From: Bacillus horti
Lineage (GTDB): Bacteria > Bacillota > Bacilli > Caldalkalibacillales > JCM-10596
Assembly (NCBI RefSeq): GCF_030813115.1
Contig: NZ_JAUSTY010000007.1
Span: 1 to 64,000, forward strand
DNA: 64,000 nucleotides
Reading direction: 5' to 3'
Numbering within the stretch: the first letter of the stretch is position 1; the number at the start of each line of letters is the position of its first letter. A program made the translations under genes and the position numbers. Of this stretch, positions 52,953-61,862 are shown in pieces. A model generated the notes under the pieces. The model was not told the DNA's origin. It ran no database searches and worked only from the letters and a program-made list of their open reading frames with translations.

Positions 52953-53321
52953 ATGGCACGTATTGCAGGTGTTGACTTACCTCGTGACAAACGAGTTGAG
53001 ATTGCGTTAACGTATATTTTTGGAATTGGTAAATCAACGGCACAAAACTTAGTCAGTGAAGCTGATATTAATCCAGATACTCGCGTTCGTGATCTTACAG
53101 AAGACGAAGTGGGTAAAATCCGTGAGCTTATTGACAAGACTCTTAAAGTAGAAGGAGACCTTCGTCGTGAAGTTTCTCTTAACATTAAGCGTCTGATCGA
53201 AATCGGAAGCTATCGTGGAATCCGTCATCGTCGTGGATTACCAGTACGTGGTCAGCGTTCAAAAACGAATGCTCGTACTCGTAAAGGTCCTCGTCGTACA
53301 GTAGCGAATAAGAAAAAATAG
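52953..53321 (+). CDS. rpsM: Ribosomal protein uS13
   Basis: 122 residues. 30S head and intersubunit bridge. [20 protein letters not shown] start and the C-terminal [20 protein letters not shown]. The ATG at 52953 is 13 bases from the AAGGAGG of repeat copy D, longer than the 5-9 usual here. Confidence 0.96.
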   Translation: MARIAGVDLPRDKRVEIALTYIFGIGKSTAQNLVSEADINPDTRVRDLTEDEVGKIRELIDKTLKVEGDLRREVSLNIKRLIEIGSYRGIRHRRGLPVRGQRSKTNARTRKGPRRTVANKKK

Positions 53322-53344
53322 GGTAGTGTAAAGGAGGGAAAAGC

Positions 53345-53740
53345 ATGGCTAAGCGTAAAGTACAAACTCGTACAAAACGTCGCGATCGTAAAAATATTGA
53401 AACTGGCGTTGCTCATATCAGATCAACGTTCAATAACACAATTGTTACGATCACAGATCCTCATGGAAATGCATTGTCATGGGCAAGTGCAGGGAACCTT
53501 GGATTCAAAGGATCTCGTAAAAGCACACCATTTGCTGCTCAAATGGCTGCCGAAACAGCAGCAAAATCAGCAATGGAGCACGGCTTAAAAGAAGTGGAAG
53601 TAATGGTTAAAGGTCCTGGAGCTGGTCGTGAAGCAGCAATTCGTTCTCTTCAAGCTGCAGGCTTAGAAGTGAACATGATTAAAGACGTTACGCCAATCCC
53701 ACATAACGGTTGTCGCCCACCAAAACGTCGTCGAGTATAA
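53345..53740 (+). CDS. rpsK: Ribosomal protein uS11
   Basis: 131 residues. Platform protein. [19 protein letters not shown] (~23-41), [18 protein letters not shown] and the C-terminal [27 protein letters not shown] precedes ATG 53345. Confidence 0.97.
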   Translation: MAKRKVQTRTKRRDRKNIETGVAHIRSTFNNTIVTITDPHGNALSWASAGNLGFKGSRKSTPFAAQMAAETAAKSAMEHGLKEVEVMVKGPGAGREAAIRSLQAAGLEVNMIKDVTPIPHNGCRPPKRRRV

Positions 53741-53855
53741 CAGCGCAGAAAACCAGTTAAACGTGGTCATGGTATAAATTTCCTAAAGTTGGATTATAAT
53801 GAGTGGTATACTAGGATGCGTGTGCGAAGTAGGCGTTTTGAAGGAGGGTTCGTAG

Positions 53856-54800
53856 ATGATTGAAATAGAAAAGCCGAGTATTGAAACGGTTGAGATCAGT
53901 GAAAATGGCACGTACGGAAAATTTGTAGTAGAACCTTTGGAGAGAGGCTACGGGACGACACTAGGTAATTCTATGCGTCGTGTTCTGTTGTCCTCCCTTC
54001 CAGGAGCTGCGACTCGATCGGTACAGATTGATGGGGTGCTGCATGAGTTTTCAACCATTGAAGGTGTTGTCGAGGATACAACGGAAGTTATTCTTAATCT
54101 GAAGAAGCTCTCTCTTAAAATTCATTCTGACGAAGAAAAAACGTTAGAAATTGATGCTGAGGGAGAAGGGATCATTACAGCCGCAGACCTTCGTCATGAC
54201 AGTGATGTTGAAATATTAAACCCAGACCTTCATATTGCAACTCTAGCAGAGGGTGCCAGACTTCACATGAAGATCTCTGCCGGAAGAGGCCGTGGCTATA
54301 TTCCAGCAGAAGGAAACAAACGTGATGATCATCCTATTGGAGTAATTGCAATAGATTCTATTTATACTCCGGTAGATCGAGTCAACTATCAAGTGACAAA
54401 TACCCGTGTTGGTCAGGTCACAAACTACGATAAATTAACCCTTGAAGTATGGACAAATGGTAGCATTCGTCCTGAAGAGGCAGTCAGTCTAGGAGCAAAG
54501 GTTCTTTCTGAACATCTTAATCTATTTATTACCTTAACTGATGAAGCTCAAGAAGCTGAGATTATGGTAGAAAAAGAAGAAGATAAGAAAGAAAAAGTCC
54601 TAGAAATGACGATTGAAGAACTTGATTTATCTGTTCGTTCCTATAATTGCTTAAAGCGTGCCGGGATTAATACGGTACAGGAGCTAACGCATAAGTCTGA
54701 AGAAGATATGATGAAAGTACGTAATTTAGGTCGTAAATCTCTTGAGGAAGTACAGGAGAAACTAGCTGAGCTAGGACTTGGTCTACGCAAAGATGACTAA
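53856..54800 (+). CDS. rpoA: RNA polymerase alpha subunit
   Basis: 314 residues: N-terminal assembly domain (~1-230, with [23 protein letters not shown]), an acidic linker, and the alpha-CTD (~245-312, [22 protein letters not shown]) which contacts UP elements and regulators. GAAGGAGGG precedes ATG 53856. Confidence 0.97.
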   Translation: MIEIEKPSIETVEISENGTYGKFVVEPLERGYGTTLGNSMRRVLLSSLPGAATRSVQIDGVLHEFSTIEGVVEDTTEVILNLKKLSLKIHSDEEKTLEIDAEGEGIITAADLRHDSDVEILNPDLHIATLAEGARLHMKISAGRGRGYIPAEGNKRDDHPIGVIAIDSIYTPVDRVNYQVTNTRVGQVTNYDKLTLEVWTNGSIRPEEAVSLGAKVLSEHLNLFITLTDEAQEAEIMVEKEEDKKEKVLEMTIEELDLSVRSYNCLKRAGINTVQELTHKSEEDMMKVRNLGRKSLEEVQEKLAELGLGLRKDD

Positions 54801-54836
54801 CGATCAGTGTACGTCAGCTAAAGGAGGGATATAGAG

Positions 54837-55202
54837 ATGGCTTATCAGAAACTAGGGCGAAATAGTTCTGCTCGTAAAGCGTTGTTCCGTGATTTAGTGA
54901 CAGATTTATTCATCTACGAACGCATTGAAACAACTGAATCTAAAGCTAAAGAGCTTCGCTCAATCGCAGAAAAAATGATCACATTAGGTAAACGTGGTGA
55001 TCTTCACGCTCGTAGACAAGTAGCTGCATTTGTTCGTGCAGAAGTAGCCGATGCTACAACTGGACAGGATGCGATTCAAAAACTATTTACGGATATTGCT
55101 CCTCGTTATGCAGAGCGTCAAGGTGGATATACACGTATTTTAAAGCTTGGACCTCGCCGTGGAGACGGAGCACCAATGGTATATCTTGAATTAGTCAAAT
55201 AA
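54837..55202 (+). CDS. rplQ: Ribosomal protein bL17
   Basis: 121 residues. Tunnel-exit protein. [20 protein letters not shown] (5-24) and [28 protein letters not shown] precedes ATG 54837. Last gene of the superoperon, followed by a strong terminator. Confidence 0.97.
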   Translation: MAYQKLGRNSSARKALFRDLVTDLFIYERIETTESKAKELRSIAEKMITLGKRGDLHARRQVAAFVRAEVADATTGQDAIQKLFTDIAPRYAERQGGYTRILKLGPRRGDGAPMVYLELVK

Positions 55203-55213
55203 GAACGGCTCCA

Positions 55214-55270
55214 AAAAGGGTGGGGACAGGATCTGGAGATTTCCAGATTCCTGGTCAGTACCCTTTTTTG
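55214..55270 (+). terminator. Terminator of the ribosomal superoperon
   Basis: Outer stem AAAAAGGGT (55214-55222) with ACCCTTTTTT (55261-55270) and inner stem GGATCTGG/CCAGATTCC. The downstream arm ends in the T run. Confidence 0.85.
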
Positions 55271-55353
55271 CCGTATTTGGCTTTTTCTATTTTCAAAGCT
55301 TGAAGGCTATATCATAAAATGCGGGGGTTATATCTTTAAGGGGAGGAAAAAAT

Positions 55354-56244
55354 GTGATTCAATGTCATAACGTATTTTTTTCATATTCAAACGCTCACAT
55401 AGCCTCTCATTCTTCTGTCCAGTTAAATCCTGATCTTGAGGGTGATAGAAGTAAGGATAAAACAGGAGAGCTTAAGAATATAAACCTTAGGATAAGAGAT
55501 GGTGAGTATGTAGCAATTATCGGTCCCAATGGATGCGGAAAATCTACATTAGCAAAGCTGCTGAATGGTATACTTCTTCCTACAAATGGAGACGTTACGG
55601 TGGCAGATAAATCCACACAAAGTAAAGAAGATCTATACTCTATTCGACAGCAGGTTGGTTTGGTTTTTCAAAATCCAGAGAATCAGATGGTAGCTACTAC
55701 AATTTTTGATGATATAGCTTTTGGCTTGGAAAATATCGCATGGCCTCAGGAGCGAATGGATGAACGCATTCGGGAAGCCCTGCAGCAGGTTGGGATGTGG
55801 GAGCTACGTGAAAGGGAGCCACATACACTTTCTGGAGGGCAGAAACAACGTGTAGCTATAGCAGGCATATTGGCGATGAGACCTGACACGATTATTTTTG
55901 ATGAAGCAACGTCTATGCTTGATCCCGAGGGGAGAAAAGAGGTTCTTGCTATTATGAGAGGGCTACATGAAGAAGGCTTGATGATTATTCATATTACACA
56001 TGATATGAATGAAGCGGCAGAGGCCGATCGTGTTCTTTTTATGAAAGAAGGTCGGTTGATTCGAGATGAGTCCCCTAAAGTGCTCTTTGCTGATTTGGAT
56101 TGGTTAAAGGCTCACGGACTTGAGCTTCCTTTCAGCTATCAAGTGATTATAGAGCTAAAAGATAGAGGTCTACCTATTCCAGATACAATTCACTCTAAGA
56201 AAGAGCTGGTTTCGCACTTATGGACATTGTCATCAAAAACTTGA
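55354..56244 (+). CDS. ecfA1: ECF transporter ATPase subunit EcfA1
   Basis: 296-residue ABC ATPase of the shared energy-coupling module for vitamin/metal uptake. Walker A GPNGCGKST (~57-65), Q-loop VFQNPENQM, signature LSGGQKQR (~155-162) and Walker B TIIFDEATS. Residues ~15-38 carry an extra ~15-20 residue hydrophilic segment before the first helix/strand that is not usual in this family. Start is GTG 55354 behind GGGGAGG; it overlaps ecfA2 by 25 bases. Confidence 0.93.
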   Translation: MIQCHNVFFSYSNAHIASHSSVQLNPDLEGDRSKDKTGELKNINLRIRDGEYVAIIGPNGCGKSTLAKLLNGILLPTNGDVTVADKSTQSKEDLYSIRQQVGLVFQNPENQMVATTIFDDIAFGLENIAWPQERMDERIREALQQVGMWELREREPHTLSGGQKQRVAIAGILAMRPDTIIFDEATSMLDPEGRKEVLAIMRGLHEEGLMIIHITHDMNEAAEADRVLFMKEGRLIRDESPKVLFADLDWLKAHGLELPFSYQVIIELKDRGLPIPDTIHSKKELVSHLWTLSSKT

Positions 56245-57134
56245 GCTACACGTATCATGCCCATACTCCATTCGAACAGCAGGTCTTGAAGGATATTTCT
56301 CTGGAAATAAAGGAGAACTTATGGGTATCCATTATTGGACGTACAGGGTCAGGAAAGTCTACCTTAGTTCAGCACATGAATGGTCTATCAAAGCCTACAG
56401 AGGGGTCTGTTCAGATTGGTCAGACGGTGATAGCGTCAGATCAAAAGAAGAGATTAGACAAGCCGTTATATGATCAGGTGGGGATGGTCTTTCAATATCC
56501 GGAGCACCAATTGTTTGAGGAGTCGGTGTTTAAGGATATTAGCTACGGACCTAGAAACTTAGAATGGCCCACGGAGCTGATCGAGCTACGAGTGCTGCAG
56601 GTGATGGGTAAGCTTGGCTTGCCTAGAGACCTAGCCGAACGTTCTCCTTTTCAGCTAAGTGGTGGACAAAAGAGAAGAGTAGCTATAGCAGGTATTCTCG
56701 TGATGAACCCCAAGGTGATTATTTTAGATGAGCCTACTGCTGGGCTGGACCCGCAAGGAAAACGAGACATACTAAAGGTCATACGTCAATGGCAGGAGGA
56801 GCATCAGAGTACAGTCATCACCATCACTCATCAGATGGAGGATGTAGCGGAGTTTGCTGATCAGGTTGTCGTCATGGAGCACGGAAGGGTCAAATGGCAG
56901 ATGGATCCTTTTACTTTGTTTACTACTTATGGTTCTGAGCTTGAACAAATGGGCTTGGAGTTACCACAGCTTATTCAATTTATTAAAGAGCTAAATGAGG
57001 GGTATGATAGCTCCCATCGACTAGTGCCTACTTCTTTAAACCAAAATAAGCTATACGAACAAATAGCGACATTTTTAAAGGGGAATATGAAGATAGCTGG
57101 ATCACTAGAGGATATAGAGGATGAAACCCGATGA
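56220..57134 (+). CDS. ecfA2: ECF transporter ATPase subunit EcfA2
   Basis: 304-residue second ATPase of the module. Walker A GRTGSGKST (~40-48), VFQYPEHQLFE (the EcfA2-type Q-loop), LSGGQKRRVAIAG and VIILDEPTAGLDP. It pairs with EcfA1 and EcfT. Starts within the end of ecfA1 and overlaps ecfT by 4 bases (ATGA). Confidence 0.94.
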   Translation: MDIVIKNLSYTYHAHTPFEQQVLKDISLEIKENLWVSIIGRTGSGKSTLVQHMNGLSKPTEGSVQIGQTVIASDQKKRLDKPLYDQVGMVFQYPEHQLFEESVFKDISYGPRNLEWPTELIELRVLQVMGKLGLPRDLAERSPFQLSGGQKRRVAIAGILVMNPKVIILDEPTAGLDPQGKRDILKVIRQWQEEHQSTVITITHQMEDVAEFADQVVVMEHGRVKWQMDPFTLFTTYGSELEQMGLELPQLIQFIKELNEGYDSSHRLVPTSLNQNKLYEQIATFLKGNMKIAGSLEDIEDETR

Positions 57135-57937
57135 GTGCACTAAGCAGACTGCCCATTGGTCATTATATTGCAAAGCCCTCAGTTATCCATCAGTTAGACC
57201 CAAGAGTCAAAATTGTCCTGTTGCTAGCGTGTCTGAGCTTAATTTTTATGGCAAATAGCTTTCTGAGCTTTACTGTAGCTATAGGATTTGTTGTTTTGCT
57301 TTTTGCTACTGCTCAAATATCAATTATTTATATGTTTCGTGCCTTAAAGCCATTATGGATTTTACTCATCATCACGTTTATCTTTCATCTTTTTCTAAAT
57401 AGAGAAGGGACTGTTCTGATTGAATGGGGCATCCTTCGTGTGTATGAGCAAGGAGTTATACAAGGTATTGTTGTTACATTACGAATTCTACTGCTTATCC
57501 TGCTCTCTTCTTTGCTTACCCTAACGACAAAGCCCTTAGTGTTAACGGATGGATTAGAAAAGCTGATGAGTCCACTAAAGGTATTCAGATTTCCGGCTCA
57601 TGAGATCGCTCTGATGATCTCCATATCCTTACGTTTTATTCCTACCCTGCTTCAGGAGATGGATAAGATTATGAAGGCTCAAAGCGCTAGAGGTGCTTCC
57701 TTTCAGAGTAGAAGTCTAAAGAAAAAAGCTACTGCCTTTATGGCTATCCTAATCCCGTTGTTTATTGCCTCCTTTCAGCGAGCAGATGAATTAGCTTTAG
57801 CGATGGAAGCCAGGGGATATCGAGGGGGAGAGGGACGAACGCAATATAGAAAGCTGAGGGTTACTCAGCTTGATTACATGGCTATTTCTGTAGTTATCGC
57901 TTTTGGAGCTCTCTTTTTACTCTTAAGGGCATGGTAG
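57131..57937 (+). CDS. ecfT: ECF transporter transmembrane subunit EcfT
   Basis: 268-residue membrane coupling subunit. Four or more membrane segments (~25-120 and C-terminal), start LPIGHYI and the coupling helix SARGASF (~187) plus EARGYRG (~229), both A-R-G motifs intact. The substrate (S) component is not in this window; the module is usually shared among several. Confidence 0.94.
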   Translation: MSALSRLPIGHYIAKPSVIHQLDPRVKIVLLLACLSLIFMANSFLSFTVAIGFVVLLFATAQISIIYMFRALKPLWILLIITFIFHLFLNREGTVLIEWGILRVYEQGVIQGIVVTLRILLLILLSSLLTLTTKPLVLTDGLEKLMSPLKVFRFPAHEIALMISISLRFIPTLLQEMDKIMKAQSARGASFQSRSLKKKATAFMAILIPLFIASFQRADELALAMEARGYRGGEGRTQYRKLRVTQLDYMAISVVIAFGALFLLLRAW

Positions 57938-58016
57938 ACGTATAGACAGTAAGAGGTGAGAAGCCTAGAGATTCTTCATAGGCTTAAGAGGATAGGAGAA
58001 AGGGGTAAGGTAGGAA

Positions 58017-58811
58017 GTGAATGAACACGAAGAAGAAGGCTTTTTGGGTTCATCCAGAGAGTTAAATCGTTTTAAATGCACCGTATCGTATGATGGTACC
58101 CATTATCATGGCTTTCAGATTCAAACAAATGCTTTATCTGTTCAGGAGAAGCTAGAGCAGGCTCTCAAACGCATGCACAATGAGCCTGTTGCTGTAGTTG
58201 GTTCAGGAAGAACGGATGCTGGTGTTCACGCAAGAGGGCAGGTTTTTCACTTTGATAGCCCTCTAGAGATCAGAATGGACAAATGGACGCTAGCGCTGAA
58301 CTCCTATTTACCAAAGGATATTCGCATTCAGTCTACAGAGCCCATACATGCTGATTTCCATGCTAGACATGATGTGACCAGAAAGCAGTATCGTTATCAT
58401 ATCTATCGTTCTAGGCTGGAAAATCCGAACAGGCGATTATACTGGGCTCATGTGCCTTATGGGCTAGATATGGACGCTATTCGAGCAGCAGCTAAGGTTT
58501 TAGAAGGAGAGCATGACTTCACCGCCTTTAGCTCTGCAAAATCGGATGCTAATCACCGTGTGAGAACGATTAAACGTCTAGATATCGAAGAGCGTAAGGT
58601 GGAGGACGGAGAAGAAATTGTCCTGATTTGTGAAGGAAATGGATTTTTATATAATATGGTGCGGATTATTGCAGGAACGCTGATCGATGTGGGGCGGGGC
58701 AGAAGCTCTATTGAACAGGTACAGCAGGCTCTCAAGTTAAAAGAACGTAGACTAGCAGGAAAGACGGCCCCAGCACATGGATTAAACCTATGGTGGGTGG
58801 CATATGATTGA
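58017..58811 (+). CDS. truA: tRNA pseudouridine(38-40) synthase TruA
   Basis: 264 residues. Makes pseudouridines 38-40 in the anticodon arm. Catalytic Asp in GSGRTDAGVHARGQ (~62-75), KQYRYHI and FHARHDVTRKQYRYHI region and a late MVRIIAGTLIDVG. The N-terminus carries ~17 extra residues before KCTVSYDGT. Start is GTG 58017 with GTAGGA upstream; no other good start is in frame. AAGCCTA/TAGGCTT hairpin at 57961-57985 lies upstream. Confidence 0.92.
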   Translation: MNEHEEEGFLGSSRELNRFKCTVSYDGTHYHGFQIQTNALSVQEKLEQALKRMHNEPVAVVGSGRTDAGVHARGQVFHFDSPLEIRMDKWTLALNSYLPKDIRIQSTEPIHADFHARHDVTRKQYRYHIYRSRLENPNRRLYWAHVPYGLDMDAIRAAAKVLEGEHDFTAFSSAKSDANHRVRTIKRLDIEERKVEDGEEIVLICEGNGFLYNMVRIIAGTLIDVGRGRSSIEQVQQALKLKERRLAGKTAPAHGLNLWWVAYD

Positions 58812-58890
58812 ATAAATTTGAGAGTTAGCACATTATCATCTCAGCTACTTTATAGAGGCATATAAAGCTAGAATTTATCTAGGAAATGCC

Positions 58891-58919
58891 TTGACTGTTG
58901 CTTCCCATTGTAGTATTAT
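58891..58919 (+). promoter_or_regulatory. SigA-type promoter of rplM-rpsI
   Basis: TTGACT (58891-58896) and TATTAT (58914-58919) separated by 17 bases; predicted start ~58926, giving a ~230-base leader. Confidence 0.75.
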
Positions 58920-58959
58920 ATTCTTTGGTATTTCTAAACTCACAGCCCCGAGCGTAGAA

Positions 58960-59060
58960 GCACCTGTATGATTGTTTTTTGACCCGCTATGTTCTCGTGT
59001 TCTAAAGGCGGACCGAGTCATAAGGCAGAAAACAAAGCTTTATTAAAGCTTACTATGCAT
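58960..59060 (+). promoter_or_regulatory. Candidate L13 ribosomal protein leader
   Basis: In the 343-base gap before rplM. CCGC (58984-58987) can pair with GCGG (59008-59011) and CTCG (58994-58997) with CGAG (59014-59017), in an interleaved, pseudoknot-like order. GACCCGCTAT and GGCGGACC are recalled as L13-leader segments. A hairpin AAGCTTT (59035-59041) / AAAGCTT (59045-59051) follows. L13 presumably autoregulates here. Confidence 0.6.
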
Positions 59061-59154
59061 ATCATGAATGACAGAACAAATAGAGCGTATGACAACGTAA
59101 TACTGAAATCATGAACGTAACACATTGATTTTGAGAATATTGGAGGGATTATAG

Positions 59155-59592
59155 ATGCGTACCACATTTATGGCAAAGCCGCATGAAGTAGAACGTAAAT
59201 GGTACTTAATAGACGCTGAAGGTCAAACACTTGGTCGTCTAGCGAGTGAAGTTGCTAGCATTTTACGTGGAAAAACTAAACCTGAATTCACACCACATGT
59301 TGATACAGGTGACTTCGTTATTGTTATTAACGCAGAGAAAATCAGATTAACAGGAAACAAGCTGCAAGATAAGAAATACTATCGCCACTCTGGTCATCCA
59401 GGTGGATTAAGAGAAACGTCTGCAGGAGAATTGCTACAAAAGTTCCCTGAAAGATTGATCGAATTTGCAGTAAAAGGAATGCTTCCAAAGAACACTTTAG
59501 GTCGTCAGCAAGGTATGAAGCTACACGTTTACGCTGGAAGCAAGCACAAGCATCAAGCACAACAACCTGAAGTTTACGAACTTCGCGGATAA
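59155..59592 (+). CDS. rplM: Ribosomal protein uL13
   Basis: 145 residues. Early 50S assembly protein. [20 protein letters not shown] start, [15 protein letters not shown] (~23-37) and [19 protein letters not shown] precedes ATG 59155. First gene of the rplM-rpsI unit behind its leader. Confidence 0.96.
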   Translation: MRTTFMAKPHEVERKWYLIDAEGQTLGRLASEVASILRGKTKPEFTPHVDTGDFVIVINAEKIRLTGNKLQDKKYYRHSGHPGGLRETSAGELLQKFPERLIEFAVKGMLPKNTLGRQQGMKLHVYAGSKHKHQAQQPEVYELRG

Positions 59593-59621
59593 TAATCGAA
59601 CGAAGAAGGAGGGTATCTACC

Positions 59622-60014
59622 TTGGCACAAGTAACTTATTATGGTACAGGTCGTCGTAAGCATTCTGTAGCTCGCGTACGTTTAGTACCTGGTGATGGAA
59701 ACATTGTAATTAACAAACGTAGCATAGATGAATTTTTCGGATTAGAGACGTTAAAGCTGATCGTTAAGCAACCTCTACGTCTGACTGAAACAGAAGGTCA
59801 ATATGACGTATTAGTAAACGTTAACGGTGGTGGATTTACAGGTCAAGCGGGAGCGATCCGTCATGGTATCGCACGTGCTTTATTGAAAGCAGATCCTGAA
59901 TTCCGTAGCGTTCTTAAGCGCGCAGGATTCTTAACGCGTGATCCACGTATGAAAGAGCGTAAGAAATACGGTCTTAAAGCTGCACGTCGTGCACCTCAGT
60001 TCTCAAAACGTTAA
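59622..60014 (+). CDS. rpsI: Ribosomal protein uS9
   Basis: 130 residues. Its C-terminal [17 protein letters not shown] tail reaches P-site t[22 protein letters not shown] start. Start is TTG 59622, 9 bases after AAGGAGG; there is no ATG or GTG in a usable place. Confidence 0.96.
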   Translation: MAQVTYYGTGRRKHSVARVRLVPGDGNIVINKRSIDEFFGLETLKLIVKQPLRLTETEGQYDVLVNVNGGGFTGQAGAIRHGIARALLKADPEFRSVLKRAGFLTRDPRMKERKKYGLKAARRAPQFSKR

Positions 60015-60030
60015 TATACTTACGTTTCAA

Positions 60031-60061
60031 GGCTCTCAACCTTTGGTTGGGGGTCTTTTTT
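60031..60061 (+). terminator. Terminator after rpsI
   Basis: GGCTCTCAACC (60031-60041), loop TTT and GGTTGGGGGTC (60045-60055) pair over 11 positions with three G-T pairs, followed by TTTTTT. It marks the end of conserved housekeeping sequence; 60060-63100 is an accessory stretch. Confidence 0.85.
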
Positions 60062-60231
60062 ATGCTGTTTTTTTGTAATCGCGCCCACCAGACGCCCACA
60101 AACCACCCACCGAGATATAGGTTAGGAGCAATAATGAGTCTAGTATGTAACAAAAAAGAACCTTTTACCGACGTCCTTAAAGAGATTACCCATTTGTAAG
60201 GCATATATTACTTAAAAATAGTTTATTTAGC

Positions 60232-61070
60232 TTAACGTAAATGGGGTTCACTAGATACTTTTGGATTGACAAAATATCGCTTGCCAGTATCAAGCTTTGA
60301 AATGCTCTCCATCTCGTCCTCATTCAAGTTAAAGTCGAATACTTGGATATTCTCCTTAATCCGCTGCGCGTTTGATGACTTGGGGATGATGATGGTATGA
60401 CGATTTAAATGCCAGCGCAAAATGACTTGCCTACTGTCTTGTTATGTCGACGTGCAATGATATTCAGTTCCTCATTATCAAACAAGGAAGCATTCCCTTG
60501 ACCCAAAGGACCCCATGCTTCATGCAATATTTGATGACGAGACATATACTCACGTAGTGATTTCTGTTGAAATAGCGGATGTGTCTCTACTTGATTAATC
60601 ATTGGCTGTATCTTGGCATATTTCTTCAAGTGTTCAAAATGCTCAGGCCCAAAGTTAGCTACACCAATGACTTTTATCTTACCTTCCTCATACAATTGCT
60701 CCAGCGCTTTCCAAGCTTCAACATAAAGTGGAGCAGCAAAATGAATGAGATACATATCGAGATAAGTAGTCTTCATCCTCTTACAACTTTCCCTAAAAGC
60801 TTGATGTGTCTCTTCATACCCCAGATCAGTGGTCCACACCTTAGAGGTTAGAAAAAAATCTTCTCGAGAGACACCGCTATTTGCTATCGCCTGGCCTAAA
60901 GCCTCTTCATTTCCATAGATACGTGCTGTATCAAAATGACGATAGCCCACTTTAATGGCTTCACGGATTGTCTGTTCGAAAGCTCCGTTTTTCCCTTGTT
61001 TGATTTTATAAACACCAAATCCCAGCTGGGGGATTTTCACACCGTTTGCTGCCATTACGAATGATTCCAT
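60232..61070 (-). pseudogene. Aldo/keto reductase, frameshifted
   Basis: NADPH-dependent aldo/keto reductase of the YtbE/YvgN type (small aldehydes or ketones). The first 215 residues (60405-61070) have the tetrad D47, Y52, K77 and H110. After GGCAAGTCATT (minus strand, ~60430) the frame changes to the one read at 60232-60420, which completes the protein (VILRWHLNRHTIIIPKSS...). A single C missing from GGCCAAG would restore ~279 residues, the family length. So it is either a recent pseudogene or a sequencing error. Downstream of the ArsR-type gene on the same strand (35-base gap), likely one operon. Confidence 0.85.
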
Positions 61071-61105
61071 AACATTCTCCTTTAAGGTAGTTTATGAGTA
61101 TAGCT

Positions 61106-61432
61106 CTATTTGCACAATGACAAGAACTGATTAATCAGGGTTTGTAAGCCTTCTACCTTAGTTTTGGCATCCAAAAGATAATAATTTTTGGTACCCTCGC
61201 GATTCATGCTGACCAGTCCGGCATCCTTTAGTATTTTAAGGTGATGAGAAATGGCAGGACGAGATAAATGGGTGTACTTGCCGATTTCTCCCACTCGCAT
61301 GCCAAGGTTCTGTGCTCTCTGAGCCAAGGTAATTAATATAGCTTGACGGGTTTCATTGCCTATGGCTAAAAGCAAGTTTTGATTTTGTTTAAACTCATGC
61401 ATAATACGACTGCTAACGTCTTGTTCCATCAT
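61106..61432 (-). CDS. ArsR/SmtB-family transcriptional repressor
   Basis: 108-residue winged-helix regulator. The recognition helix LSRPAISHHLKILKDAGLV (~56-74) and the preceding ETRQAILITLAQR are family-typical. No CxC metal-binding motif (only a C-terminal Cys), so the signal is probably not arsenite-like. ATG 61432 (or 61429) has AGGAGG upstream on the minus strand. It leads the operon with the aldo/keto reductase and presumably controls it; the palindrome at 61538-61551 is its likely operator. Confidence 0.85.
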   Translation of the reverse strand: MMEQDVSSRIMHEFKQNQNLLLAIGNETRQAILITLAQRAQNLGMRVGEIGKYTHLSRPAISHHLKILKDAGLVSMNREGTKNYYLLDAKTKVEGLQTLINQFLSLCK

Positions 61433-61525
61433 TTCCTCCTTAGTCTAACGCTTTAAACCATTAGGTCATTACAGACAGCTTACCACAGAGTTTATCTTAA
61501 AGGGGTATTGGTAAAGAAAATAGAG

Positions 61526-61554
61526 ATCATATACTGACCACTATATAGTGGTAA
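61526..61554 (-). promoter_or_regulatory. Minus-strand promoter with palindromic operator for the arsR-type operon
   Basis: On the minus strand, -35 TTACCA (61554-61549) and -10 TATGAT (61531-61526) are 17 bases apart. The perfect 14-base palindrome CCACTATATAGTGG (61538-61551) fills the spacer and overlaps the -35. This is the classic geometry for a repressor operator. Confidence 0.6.
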
Positions 61555-61591
61555 TTGGAGGCCTCCTTCTGCTCATATGTGCACATTTACT

Positions 61592-61620
61592 TTGAAAATA
61601 TCCTATTTCTAAGGTATACT
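61592..61620 (+). promoter_or_regulatory. Plus-strand promoter of the antitoxin RNA
   Basis: TTGAAA (61592-61597) and TATACT (61615-61620) separated by 17 bases; predicted start ~61627. It drives a noncoding transcript toward the convergent toxin gene. Confidence 0.75.
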
Positions 61621-61626
61621 AAGAGT

Positions 61627-61784
61627 AAGTTATGACTATTTTAAATAGTCACGTATATACTAATAAAGACCACAGATGCGCTAACATCTGCGGTCCGGTA
61701 CAATATCCGCTTTTAAGGGCGGAGGCTATTACAAAAGCAGGGAAATAGACCGCATACCTTTGAGAGGGCGGTCTATTTCTTTTT
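61627..61784 (+). ncRNA. Putative type I antitoxin antisense RNA
   Basis: A ~158-base transcript predicted from the promoter at 61592-61620 to the hairpin GAAATAGACCGC (61742-61753) / GCGGTCTATTTC (61768-61779) plus TTTTT. It holds three further hairpins: GACTATTT/AAATAGTC (61634-61650), GACCACAGATG (61668-61678) with CATCTGCGGTC (61685-61695), and TCCGC/GCGGA (~61707-61725). It overlaps the 3' end of the toxin mRNA by complementary sequence, as RatA does for txpA. Confidence 0.65.
61742..61784. terminator. Bidirectional terminator shared by toxin and antitoxin
   Basis: GAAATAGACCGC (61742-61753) with GCGGTCTATTTC (61768-61779) form a 12-pair stem. TTTTT follows on the plus strand and CCTGCTTTT on the minus. 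The toxin stop codon lies in the right arm. Confidence 0.75.
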
Positions 61785-61862
61785 ATCAAAGGAAAGTATT
61801 AACACGACTAAAGTCGCAAATGAAATCATTAGCAACAATGCTTGAAATACTTCCATGGGCAT
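61773..61862 (-). CDS. Type I toxin, holin-like small hydrophobic peptide (Hol_Tox type)
   Basis: 29 residues, MPMEVFQALLLMISFATLVV then LILSFDKKK: one membrane helix and a basic tail. This matches the putative holin-like toxin family related to TxpA/BsrG peptides, which damage the membrane when the antisense RNA is missing. GGGAGGTG sits just before the ATG (61862). A minus-strand TGGTATAAT extended -10 (61930-61922) lies ~60 bases upstream. The stop lies within the bidirectional terminator hairpin 61742-61779. Confidence 0.8.
   Translation of the reverse strand: MPMEVFQALLLMISFATLVVLILSFDKKK

Noticed and set aside
53750-53850. Promoter in front of rpoA
   Set aside because: TATAAT- and TATACT-like strings are present, but no -35 at a proper distance, and the upstream gene is only 115 bases away without a terminator.
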